This document shows, in pieces, positions 31,115-40,381 of a DNA stretch of 64,000 nt (positions are counted from its first letter, which is position 1; each line of letters starts with the position of its first letter). The notes under the pieces were generated by a model. The model did no database searches, was not told where the DNA came from, and saw nothing but the letters and a program-made list of their open reading frames with translations. The position numbers and the translations under genes are program-made. The stretch lies in NCBI GenBank assembly GCA_029339195.1, contig JAPTJF010000335.1, forward strand, positions 1-64,000, written 5' to 3'. The stretch is from Micractinium sp. NFX-FRZ (Eukaryota > Chlorophyta > Trebouxiophyceae > Chlorellales > Chlorellaceae).

Positions 31115-32547
31115 GCCAGGGCTGCTGAGTGCTTTCCTCTCTTTCTGCCGCCTGTACCTGGGCAGGTCTCGACCAGCAGACTCCTCAACAGGTCAGGCTG
31201 CCGGCCAATGCTGTGGGTCGGTCGGGCAAGTCGAGCAGCCAACCCCTGCACATGGCAGCAGCCTTGGACCCTTCTGAGCCTTGGACAGGGCTTGCACAGA
31301 CGTGTCAGCCATGTGATGTAAACAAACACGGAGTGGAGTGCGGGAGGGCGGGGGAGAAGGACACAGAGTGCTGCTGATGCATGAAAGCTGGCGCCGCCCG
31401 ACGGCGGGAGGCGGCGCCAGCGGCCAGGCGGCGGCAGAAAAGAGGGCCAGCAGCTCGGGGCCGGCCTGGAGCAAATCCACCCCTCGCCTCGCAGCGCGAG
31501 GTGGTGATGCAGGGATTAGTAAGTAGGGGTCTTATGGCGGGACCAAGCTGGAGCAGCTGATCCGGTGGGCCCCACCCGCTGCTGCCATCAGCCGTGCAAT
31601 CCACGGCGTGCTGCACTTAAAAGAGAGTCAGGTGGCCTCTGCCGTGTCCTGCTTGCCCTGTTCGCCTGCACGGTGCATCACGGTGCATGCAGCTCCTGCG
31701 GGCCGCCCACCCATCTGACTGCTGCTGCTGCCCCGTGGCGGCCTCTCCGCAACACCCTCCCCCGTTCACGACCGCCGCAGGACGTGCACCCCTCGGGTAG
31801 CTGCAGCGGTACCAGTTCCGCAGCGCCCGGAGGCGGTACCTGGGGCGCGAGATGAGGCCCCCACGTGTGCTGTGGAGGAGGCTGGCGGCGGCGCCCGGCA
31901 GGCAGCACAGCAGGCCGTGCTGGAGGCCCTGCAGCAGTCCAGGTGTGCGCCGCTGGGTGTGTGCGCGCACAATGTTTGTCCGCCACGCCACCCCCACAGC
32001 TGTGGACTTCCTCACTTGCGCACCGCACTCGCACACCCCCACCTCTTACCCGCGTTTTCGTGTAGGGGGTTGAGGCCTGGCCCTGGGCCCCACACTTGCT
32101 GTGCCTCTTTATAACCGACCTGCCGCAGGTGACTGCAAGCAGTGCTGCAATTACGGCACTCACAAGATTGCCTCCCTCTGGCCTGCCCCCAGGTGCAGGG
32201 GAGATGGTGCCCTCCCCCCATGCCGCACCCGTGCGCGCGCCCGCCTGCCTGCCCAGGCCTGCTGGCACTGCACAGCTCAAAGCTTCGTGCTATTGCAAGC
32301 ATCAGCTTTAAAGGTAGGACTGTGCACGCAGCTGGCTCGGAAACATGCAATTGGAGCAGAGCAAAAGCTGTGAATTGGCACCCCGCCGCCATGGCGCGCC
32401 ACCTGCCAAGTCAGCGGTCGGGTTTGTCCGCCCAGTCGCCGTCGGCAATAACGGAGCAATGGCAGCGGCGGCATTAGCCGCCGCCAGCCAGGCTGTCGCG
32501 TATCACCCCCCAGTCACCCAAGCGTGTCACCTTCTTCTTCTTCTTCT
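31115..32547. other. Region without a confident gene
   Basis: Both strands have short open frames with splice-like edges (for example a minus-strand segment RGGLISRPRYRLRALRNWY near 31830 and a plus-strand segment DCKQCCNYGTHKIASLWP near 32135), but no set of exons closes in phase. It may hold a fast-evolving gene or debris of the adjacent mobile element. Confidence 0.35.
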
Positions 32548-34527
32548 TCAATACGTTGCCGTCAGTGCCGCCACCAGCTTCTGGATGCTCTCCATGGTCA
32601 CATTCTCCTTCACCACGCGCCGCAGCAGGTCCATTCCGCCCTTGACTGTCTTGATCGCCGGGTTCTTGGCCAGCTCCTTGCGGAACGCCTGCTGGGTTTA
32701 TGCGTGAGGGCGCTCAATCACCAAGTGCATATCGGGGCTGTGAGGCGGCAGCTGTATCATCTGCTCAGGCAAGAAGTCTGTGTCGGCTCGGGCGGAGGTG
32801 TGGGCGCTGGCGTTGTCCCAGCTGAACCTCAGCTGGTTCCCCCACGCCGCAGGGTCGCGCTTGTACAGCGCAAAGGCAGCGCGGTGGATGGCCACCGCCT
32901 CTGCCGCCGCCTCCTGCGCCGTCAGGCCCCTGGCCTTCTCGTTCTCCTTCGTCTGCAGGCAAAGCCATGGAGGCAGGTGGCAGTTGCTTATTGGGACAGG
33001 GATATAAATAATGCTGACATTCCTATAGGCCTTGGGTCTGACAGCAGGCGCACATTCGTTTGGCGCCGCTGCTGCCGCCGGCACGGGGTCGGGCTGACAG
33101 TGCAAGCGGCCAACAAGACGGGCAGCTGGATGCACTGCATCTACTGCGACCCTCGCAGCAGCCTGCCCAAGGGCTGGCATCCACCTTCTTTCTATGCCGC
33201 CACAGCAAGCACACTGCTGTGGAGCCTGCCTAACGTGCAGCACATTCTAACTGAGGTGAGGGCGCTTCCAGGGCAAGTTTGGCGGCTTTGTTTTCACCCT
33301 CATCCTGGAGCCTGCTGCACCTCGCCTGCCAACCCCCCGGCTGGATGTTGAGGTGGATGGGAGGCAGCACTTTGATAAGGCCATGCATGGCACCACGGCG
33401 CAGCAGCGGTGGGATGTTGATCGCAGGAAAGATGTGGCGTCATGGCAGGACGGGCGCTGCCTCGTGCGCCTGCACTACCTTGACTGTGGGCGCTGGCGCC
33501 GTGTGCTGCTGGAAGGCGTGCGCCGTGCCAGGCTGCTACAGCGGCAGCGCTTCATCCACTACTCCCCCAGCTACGCCCGCCTGAACAAGATTGGAGCCTA
33601 CCCAGGTGAGGGGGAGGAGGGATGTGTGAGGCACCCACTCACATAGTGTTTGGACGGGGCTGGCGTAGCCCTTGGTGAAGGAGAGGATGTCCAGCTTGAC
33701 CAGCCCCTCTGCGGAGCACACCGCCAGGATGTAGTGGATGTAGGGGATCTTGCGCCTGTGATGTGATGGGATGCGGGGGTCTGTGCGTGTGTAGTTGTCT
33801 CCGGCGGTGCCGATGAAGGTGCGGGAGGCGGGGACCAGTGGCACGCTGGACTCGTCCACCCACACTACTGACTGCAGGAAGTCTGGCGGTTGGTCCAGCA
33901 TCTCAATGGCAAATGCCAGGCGCCTCTGCGTCTCCGCTGCAGAGAACTGATACTTGAGCGTCTCATGGCCGAGCCTGATTTTTCGGTCGCTCTCCCGCGC
34001 CCGGCGTGCCAGGTAAGCAACGTGGTAGCCTGTGCCACCAGGCTCTTGAGATATGGATGCCTGTTGCAGGCCTGCGGCAGAGGGCAGGCTGGGGCGGCGG
34101 GCAGGGGGTGCAGGGGTTTAGATGGGGGCAGCGCTGGACCGTGGCAGAGGAGGTCAGGTGAGGCAGGCGGCGGGGCAGGCGGGGGCGGCAGGCGGGTTGC
34201 AAGCGCTGCTCACGTGCTCCCATTCAGTGAGGCGATCATCTTTCCGTGGGAGTAGCAGCCACTAAGGAAGGCATCTGCCACCCTGTGCGCTGCAGCATCG
34301 TCCAAGAGCTTTGGCTTGGGCGTGCGCTGGTAGTCGTCGAGCCAGTCCACGCCCGGCGTGCGTTTCTTGTAGTGCTCCCACCACAGGTGAAGGAACTGGT
34401 TCACATTGCCGGGCATCTCCCCTGGGCAGATCTCTTCAAACTTGTGTGCAGCAGGGCCGACAGCGCCGCCGCACAGCAGCATGGCAAGCACCGCCGCCAA
34501 GCGCACGTCTTGGGCGGCGCGCCACAT
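32548..34527 (-). pseudogene. Decayed DDE (Tc1/mariner-like) transposase
   Basis: Three minus-strand blocks look like one transposase: an N-terminal block from the ATG at 34527 to about 34214, a middle block around 34020-33650 (VVWVDESSVPLV with the first Asp, SFTKGYASPV), and a third at 32953-32548 (FSWDNASAHTSA with the second Asp, PPHSPDMHLVIE with the Glu). This is the DDE_3 layout. It is broken: the frame after VIERPHA meets TAA yet stays coding-like to a second stop at 32548-32550, and the phases of the blocks do not fit at either join. The roughly 700 bases between blocks two and three contain a nuclease-like sequence on the other strand. I treat it as an inactive relic; a domesticated gene with unusual splicing is less likely. 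Confidence 0.75.
33047..33605 (+). pseudogene. Restriction-endonuclease-like fragment nested antisense in the transposase
   Basis: The plus strand has a Cys pair (WMHCIYCD), then, after a one-base frame change near 33270 (PGQVW versus KFGGFVF), a segment LDVEVDGRQHF, DVDRRKDVASWQDG and CLVRLHYLDCGRW. The order Asp-x-Glu-Val-Asp-Gly-x-Gln-His-Phe, Asp-x-x-Lys and Leu-x-His/Arg-Tyr resembles the PD-(D/E)xK nucleases of the Vsr/DUF559 kind. It ends at a good donor (CCAG/GTGAGG) at 33605. The frame break and the missing rest mean it is probably dead. The family call is by motif only. Confidence 0.55.
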
Positions 34528-35802
34528 AGCGGCGGGCGGCGGGCAGGTGGCAGCCTCTTGGGCTGTTTGGTATGGCTATGTGTTAGCCTGTGGACGGAGG
34601 CTCAGGCCGCACAAAGATCGCAAACTGAAACGCTTTGAATGGGGGAGTTCTAGAAGGCAGGGGCTGAACTGCAAAGGCGCCAGCTCAGCACAGCCGGGTG
34701 GCGCAGCGTGCACAGCGCATGCCCCTTTAAGTGCTCACGCAGCGCTGAACATGTGCACCTTCCCATCTCCCCATTACGCGTGTGCAGGTGTTACCCTCAA
34801 TTGGTTTCAGAGGGGCAGTGTGCGGGACAGCTTCTCACCCCACCGGCATCTGCCCTTTCCCGGGGCGTTCCCGCGGCGGCGCCGTCGCTGGTGTGCCGCG
34901 CTTCAGGTGGGGCTCCCTTTTTTTATTAAGTGCGTGTGTACATGGGTGGCAGAGTTGCTGTGCTGCTGCTGTGGGTTTAAGGTCATGGCTGCAAATTCCT
35001 GGGGAAAGTGGCTGGCAAAAACTGTGCGCTGTCCATCAACCCGGGTTGGTAGCCAATAGAAATCTGTAGCTTGCGCGTGTACAAGCGCCCTAAAGGCGCG
35101 CAGATCGCTAAAATTGCGAGGCCTGCAGTACACCTTGGCACGTACTGCTGCTGCTGAGCTGGACCCCCGACACCCCGCCGCCCCCTGTAGGAGCGTAGGC
35201 CGCTGCTGTCGCCTGTGTAGTATTTATGACTGGCCCCAGGGGGTCTGTTCCAGGCCATCCTGGGCCTGCAGGAGCTAGGGCCCTGGTGAGTGCTGTGCTG
35301 CTGTGCTGCTGCGCTCCAGCTGTCCACGTGTGTGGGGCGGCGGCCGCTGCCTGCGGCTCTGTGGTAGTCAGATCTTGGTCAGTGCGTCGTCTTGTTTGTG
35401 GAGAGAGGCGGGGCAAATGGCGGCGGCACTCATTTGGTCTGTTGCTGCCGCCGCCGCTGCTGCAGGCGGCTTCTCTGGCTGGGCTGCCCCTTGGAAGTAT
35501 GCGCGGGGCAGTGCAGTGCGTGGCAACAGCGGCGCAGGCAGCAGGCCTGAGTCCCCAGTTTGCCCCTTGGGGCGAAGGTGGGGGCTGGGAACGGACATGT
35601 GCCACCAGGCGCGCCGCTGTCGCCGCCCCTGCCTGCTGGCCTCATGCTGCAGCCTCATGCTCTATTTCCGTACTCGTCTCTGTTACCCTCCAGCCCTGTG
35701 TAATCGGAATAGCTGGCTGGCCTGGGCTCGTTGTGCAAGAAGGGGCAGCTTCAGGCTGTCCACTTCTGAGCCTGCCGGGGTGTGCCCCCTTGCGCCCTGC
35801 AG
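34528..35802. other. Region upstream of the LEA-like gene
   Basis: No exon is securely placed. Candidate N-terminal starts of the downstream gene (ATG at 35418 and at 35503, the latter giving AQAAGLSPQFAPWGEG) fail to splice in phase to the exon at 35803. A minus-strand open frame at 34903-35133 has no ATG and no family. Confidence 0.35.
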
Positions 35803-37613
35803 GCCGCCGAGGACAAGGCCAAGTGGGCGTACCAGCACACCAAGGGTGGGTGCGCGCCTGGCGGGAGGGGTGGGGGGTGCTGGGGATAAGGAGTTTCAGG
35901 CATGGCGCTGCCCAGTTGGGTCTCCACACTCATCACGTGACTGCGCATGCATCCGATGAGAAGTCCTCCCTCCGCTCGTGTCGTTTACGCCAGAGAAGCC
36001 GGCTGCCCAGCTGCCTCAAGCTGCACTCAATTGCCTGGCTCTGCAGATGAGCTGGCTGCGGGGCAGGAGCACTGGCGCGAGGCCACGGTGCCGCACACGA
36101 GGGAGGAGGCGCTGATGAGCGCGGGTGAGCCAGCGACAGTCGCTTTTCGTGGATGGGTGGATGCGTGGGCGGTTTTCAACACAGCGGCTGCTGGGGGCTG
36201 TGAGCGGCGGCGATGTGTCGTAATGGCATGCAGGGGCGGGCATGGTTTGGGGCTCTGCATGAGCCAACCCGAGCCCGCGCCCTGCACCCGTTCTTTCCTC
36301 CCGCAGGCATCGTCCCAACTGACACCGAGCGGCGAGTGGGTTGGCCGGCTGGAGCCCTGGGGGGGGCGCCCCAGCCTGGGCCACAGGCAGCGGCCCCTGC
36401 TCACCGCACCACCCACCCACTGACAGTGAACAGGGACCAGAGACGATGCACTCCTGTGGCCTGCCGCACATGCAGGCTGCTGTGGGCTCAGGGGCACAAG
36501 CGGCCACAGTCAGGCCCACCCGCGCTACCCTCCCCCCTGCACGCTCCGCCCGCAGGCAGCCTACGAGGCGCACGAGGTGCGGAAGGATGAGGAGCGCAAC
36601 AAGCTGAGGACGGAGGAGGTGGGCTTGCCTGTGTGGATGACACAATCGCATGCATGCTGCGGACACCAACACGAGCTGTGTTGCCTGGGGTCCAGCAGGA
36701 ACCTACGCTCAAATCGACACGTAGCCGCTCCCACTCAATTTAATTCCTTCTCACACCACCGCCCGCCTTTTGTCACCGGGTTGCATCCCTGCCCACGCCC
36801 CTGCAGCTGCTGGGCGAGGCGGCGCTGGCGTACGGGAAGGAGAACCTGGCACCCTCCAGCGTGCGCGGTAAGCCGTCATCACTTGCCTCAGGCTCTGTGG
36901 CCAAGCCCTGGCGGGTTGCGTTTGGCACCGGAGGTCGACGAAGTGCTTGGAGAGTGGCAGGCAGGCACGCTGACGGAGGTCAGTTCGTGCTTGCAGGTAG
37001 GCCCTGGTGCACCCCTGGCGGCCTGCCTTGCTACATGCCTTGCCCGTGCATCACCGCCAGTGCCTGCTGACTCCCCCGGTAGTTCTGCTTGCCATGGTCC
37101 TGTGCCTGCAGATGTGCAGGAGGAGGCAGAGGGAGGGGGCGCGCTGGCCGGCCCGCCCCGCTCCGGCACCGACGGCGGATGTGCTGCCGACACTGCAGCT
37201 CAGCGCTGGGCTGCATGTTGGCCGGCGTCCAGGGGGCGGCACACGAGCTGAAGGACGAGACCAAGGTGAGGGGAAGCTCGAAGGAATGGTGGCGCCGGCA
37301 GCAGTTGGGAGCTTTGAGGGTACACGGGTGTGGTGGCCCAGTACAAAAAGCCTCATGGGCATTTCAGTTTGCTCAAAGACAGGCCGTGCAAGTTCCGTGT
37401 TGCTGCGCAGCTCGCCGCCTACGCAAGGCCTGTGCCTGGCAGCCGGCCGCGTGGGCAGGGCAGGGCCTTGAGCGTCCTACTGCATGAGCTCCCTCAGTGT
37501 GCCTTCAGGAGGCGATCTCCCCGTCATCCCCCGCCTCGCTTACGACCCAGGTCGTGCACCGCCTCCTGCAGGGCAGGGCAGTACACGGCTCAAGAGGAAG
37601 AGGTGCAGATTGA
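35803..37613 (+). CDS. Hydrophilic LEA-like protein, 5' end unresolved
   Basis: A chain of short exons rich in Glu, Lys, Ala and His joins in phase: 35803-35845 (AAEDKAKWAYQHTK), 36047-36124 (ELAAGQEHWREATVPHTREE), 36307-36335, 36556-36618 (AAYEAHEVRKDEERNKL), 36807-36867 (LLGEAALAYGKENLAPSSVR). Later pieces are likely (AAHELKDETK near 37236-37266; terminal exon 37509-37613), but the join between 36867 and 37233 is off by one base in my model. Composition and helix-forming repeats resemble late-embryogenesis-abundant or stress-protective proteins; this is inference from composition, not a family match. The start codon was not found. Confidence 0.45.
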
Positions 37614-37725
37614 GCTGTGCAACGGGGCAGTAGTGGCAGGTGGGCATCTTGCGCTCTTGCATATACTGGTGCACAGCCTCATGCAGTACAGGCAGGGCAG
37701 GACACCGCCTAGCAGGTTCTCAAAC

Positions 37726-37887
37726 CAACCAAGTGCCGAGAGTCAGCTTAAGCTAACCCTCACTCATGGAAGCTGCCCTGCTGCCTCGCTTGATGGTCAG
37801 GCCAAGCAAACCCTCGGCACTTGGTTGATTTTAAAGCAGAGCCTTTCAAAAAGCACCTTCAAAAAGCAAGGAAGCAGGGCAGCTTCC
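37726..37887. repeat. Two interleaved inverted-repeat pairs
   Basis: Arm A (37726-37740, CAACCAAGTGCCGAG) is perfectly complementary to 37813-37827. Arm C (37768-37781, GGAAGCTGCCCTGC) is perfectly complementary to 37874-37887. The order A-C-A'-C' cannot form two nested hairpins; as RNA it would be a pseudoknot or one of two alternative stems. A doubled CTTCAAAAAGCA motif lies between A' and C'. Confidence 0.75.
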
Positions 37888-38098
37888 GTGCACCTGCCTC
37901 TTGCTTTGTCAACAGCCACAGCTCTGCTTTTGCCTGCAAACATCCTAGCCAGTGGTGCTGGTGCCACTGCCAGCCTTTGAAGCCGTGCTGAAGAGTTGAC
38001 GGCGTCCCCGTGCTCACCCCGCCCAATCCAACTGAACCATGGTCTGTTGTGTTCTTTCGATACTTGTTTGTGCGTGGAGCTGTATGTTAACGCCTGCC

Positions 38099-38103
38099 TG
38101 TAA
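38099..38103 (+). terminator. TGTAA poly(A) signal of the LEA-like gene
   Basis: A TGTAA pentamer about 490 bases past the proposed stop at 37613. Confidence 0.35.
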
Positions 38104-38581
38104 CCATTAGAAGTGAAGGGAAAGCATCACCTGAAGCCTGGTGCGTGCAGTTTCCTGCACCAGCGCCGGCGGCAGCCAGCTGGCCACCTCCCGCCCATCG
38201 CCACTGCTCACTTATGTACGCCTCGTAGCTGCCTGCTTGCACTGCTAACCGCATTGTCCTGGGCGAGATGGCTTACATTGGGCAGCTAGAAACAAGTGCA
38301 TCACGTGCAGCTGGTGCACCCGGAACAGGCGGGTTGCCAGGTGGCAGCGCATGCAGGGCAGGAGTACAAGCTATTGACGGGCGGATCCGTGAGGCAACAA
38401 ACTGCGAGGCAGGAAAATTTATATGGGGCCCTGGCTGAGGATGGGAGCCTTTGGCAAGCAGGCAGAGAGAGGGATTCATGAAGCATACACTGAGAGCGGA
38501 ACATGTCTGCATGCGTGCAACGCAAAGGGCAACCGAAAAAGCCCGGGGGGCAGCAGCGTGTTACCGTCGTACTTTGGAAAC

Positions 38582-38586
38582 TTACA
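38582..38586 (-). terminator. TGTAA poly(A) signal of triplicated family member 1
   Basis: A minus-strand TGTAA about 80 bases beyond the stop at 38666. Confidence 0.5.
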
Positions 38587-38665
38587 ACAATGGAACAGGT
38601 GCTGCCAGCTGGGCAGCGGGGCTGGCCGCACTTGCCCAGTGAGGCAGCCGCCGGCCCACACCACA

Positions 38666-40381
38666 TCAAGCGGGGCGCTGGGCCAGCAGCGGCTGGGCGA
38701 GGGCGGCGGCGCCCACCGCTGCCCCGGATGGCATGACCACGTTCACACTCATGCCCATCACTGCCGACCTGGCCCTCAAGTCCTCTGCCGCCAGCCCGGC
38801 CGCCAGCTGGTGCCCGGCCAGATAGAGCTTGACTTGCTGCACCCCAGCCAGCGCTGAGGCCAGAGCGGGCGACTTGTCGCCCTCGACTGCCTCCCTGCAC
38901 GGCGGGTGGGTAGCAACTCCTGTGGGGCAGCAGCGGGAGTGCTGAGGCCAGAAGCGGCGGCAGATTGGCACTTGCATACACGCGGCCACCTTGTATACCA
39001 GGCTGTTTGTACCTGCTGGCCTGCCTGCCCAAGTGAGGCAGCCCGAGTGAGCCTGCCCACCTGATTTTCACCAGCTTGAGGAACAGGGCGCCCACGCTCT
39101 TCATGGACAGGGTGTCCTCGATCTCCGCCAGGTGCAGCGTGTCGCCAACCAGCCAGCCGGCGTCAATTGTGAGGTAGTCCTGCGCGGCAGGTGGTGGGAG
39201 GGGGAACAGTGATGTGTGCTGGCGGTGAGCGTGCCGGGCAGCAGTCGTGCTGGGCAGGGGCGCACGCTGGCTGAAGGCATGGCCCCGGCATAGGCTGCAG
39301 ATACATGGCAGGGGCATCCAGCGGATGCTGAGGTGCGCAAGAGGTGCCAAGGCAGCTGCCAGAGCGGGAAGCGCTTGCTGTCCAGCTGAATACGAGCAGG
39401 CCTTCTCTCAGCATCAAGACTGCTGCCCATTCAGCTCCTGAGGCGTCCTGCTCTCGATTCACCGTCCCCTGCACAACCCAGAAGGGCCTGCACCCCAGCC
39501 AAATCCCTTGCACCTGCCCACCCACCACGCCCTCTTGCGCTTCCTCCCAATCCCCTGGGCCGCACCTGGCCATCCTTGCCCTTGAAGTGCAGCTTGTACA
39601 GCAGCGTCACCGCGGCCCCGGGATTCTCGGTGACGACGAGCGTCTGCACACATGCCACCAGCTGCTGCTCATCGCTGCCGCGGGGGATGGTCGGGGTAGC
39701 CTGCTTGCAGGAGGAGGCACACGGGGCAAGGCTGCTGATGAGTTGAGGTTCGGTCAGCAAGGCTGCTGACGAGTTGGGCTGTCCCCGCATGCCTGCTGCC
39801 TGCCCACCTGCCCATCACAATTGGGTAGTCCAAGAGGAGCTGCCCGCTACTCCTCCCCACCCCATGCAGCCCCACACCCAGCCCCCTCCTTCCTGTCTGC
39901 AATGCAAGGCGGCAAGGCTGCCAACAAGTGGACAGCAAGCTCTGTGCTGCGCAAGCCGGCATGTAAACTAGAGGCACACCTGGAAGAGGCGCACCTGGGC
40001 AATGGGCGTGCGGAAGGGCGGCATGAGCAGGGTCACTTCCCCGCCCTCCGGCAGGTCGGCAATGTTGTCGACGATGTCATTCTCAGACGTCAAGAATCCT
40101 ATCGCCCCCGTCGCTTTCAACAGGCGGTTGATGGTGCCCTGGCCCATGTCACCGAACGACAGGACGACCTCGTTGGGCAGCCTGACCGAAACCTTGTTGC
40201 GGGTGGGCGGGCGGGTGGGCGGGCGGGTGGGCCGGGACTGCGAGCCGCCGACAGCCTTGTGCTTGGCTGCCAGCACCATCAATCGCTGCCCACGGCGCGC
40301 CCGTGCCCCTGCTGCCCGGTATGCGAGCGTGGGGCGGCAGCCGGGCGGCTGCAGCGCGCACTGGGCGAGGAGCAGGCCCAT
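38666..40381 (-). CDS. Unknown plastid-type protein, triplicated family member 1
   Basis: Four minus-strand exons join in phase: 40381-39995, 39700-39566, 39179-39061, 38894-38666 (289 residues). The first 50 residues are Arg/Ala-rich (CALQPPGCRPTLAYRAAGAR), like a transit peptide. The mature part has VSVRLPNEVVLSFGDMGQG, LLKATGAIGFLTSENDIVD, LPEGGEVTLLMPPF, TENPGAAVTLLYKLHFKGKD, DYLTIDAGWLVGDTLHLAE and ALASALAGVQQVKLYLAGHQ. Exons 1 and 3 have exactly the lengths (387 and 119 bases) of the corresponding exons of 42837-44503, and the last intron is also similar, so the duplication is recent. No known domain is recognised. The two full copies diverge head to head with a truncated third copy between them. 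Confidence 0.7.

Larger units (their letters stand above)
37614..38665. other. 3' region with interleaved inverted repeats
   Basis: This spans the 3' UTR of the LEA-like gene (TGTAA at 38099-38103) and the 3' flank of the minus-strand gene (TGTAA on that strand at 38582-38586). At 37726-37887 it holds two inverted-repeat pairs in interleaved order. No coding exon was seen. Confidence 0.5.

Noticed and set aside
31617..32280. Possible minus-strand gene with LVSAVIAALLAVTC and RGGLISRPRYRLRALRNWY segments
   Set aside because: The pieces do not join in phase with any usable donor and acceptor, so I left it as an unassigned region.
34903..35133. Minus-strand open frame (FSDLRAFRALVHAQATDFYW)
   Set aside because: It has no ATG, no splice partners and no recognised family. 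Possibly debris of a mobile element.
35418..35580. ATG at 35418 or 35503 as start of the LEA-like gene
   Set aside because: Both read well for 30-50 codons, but their donors are in the wrong phase for the exon at 35803.
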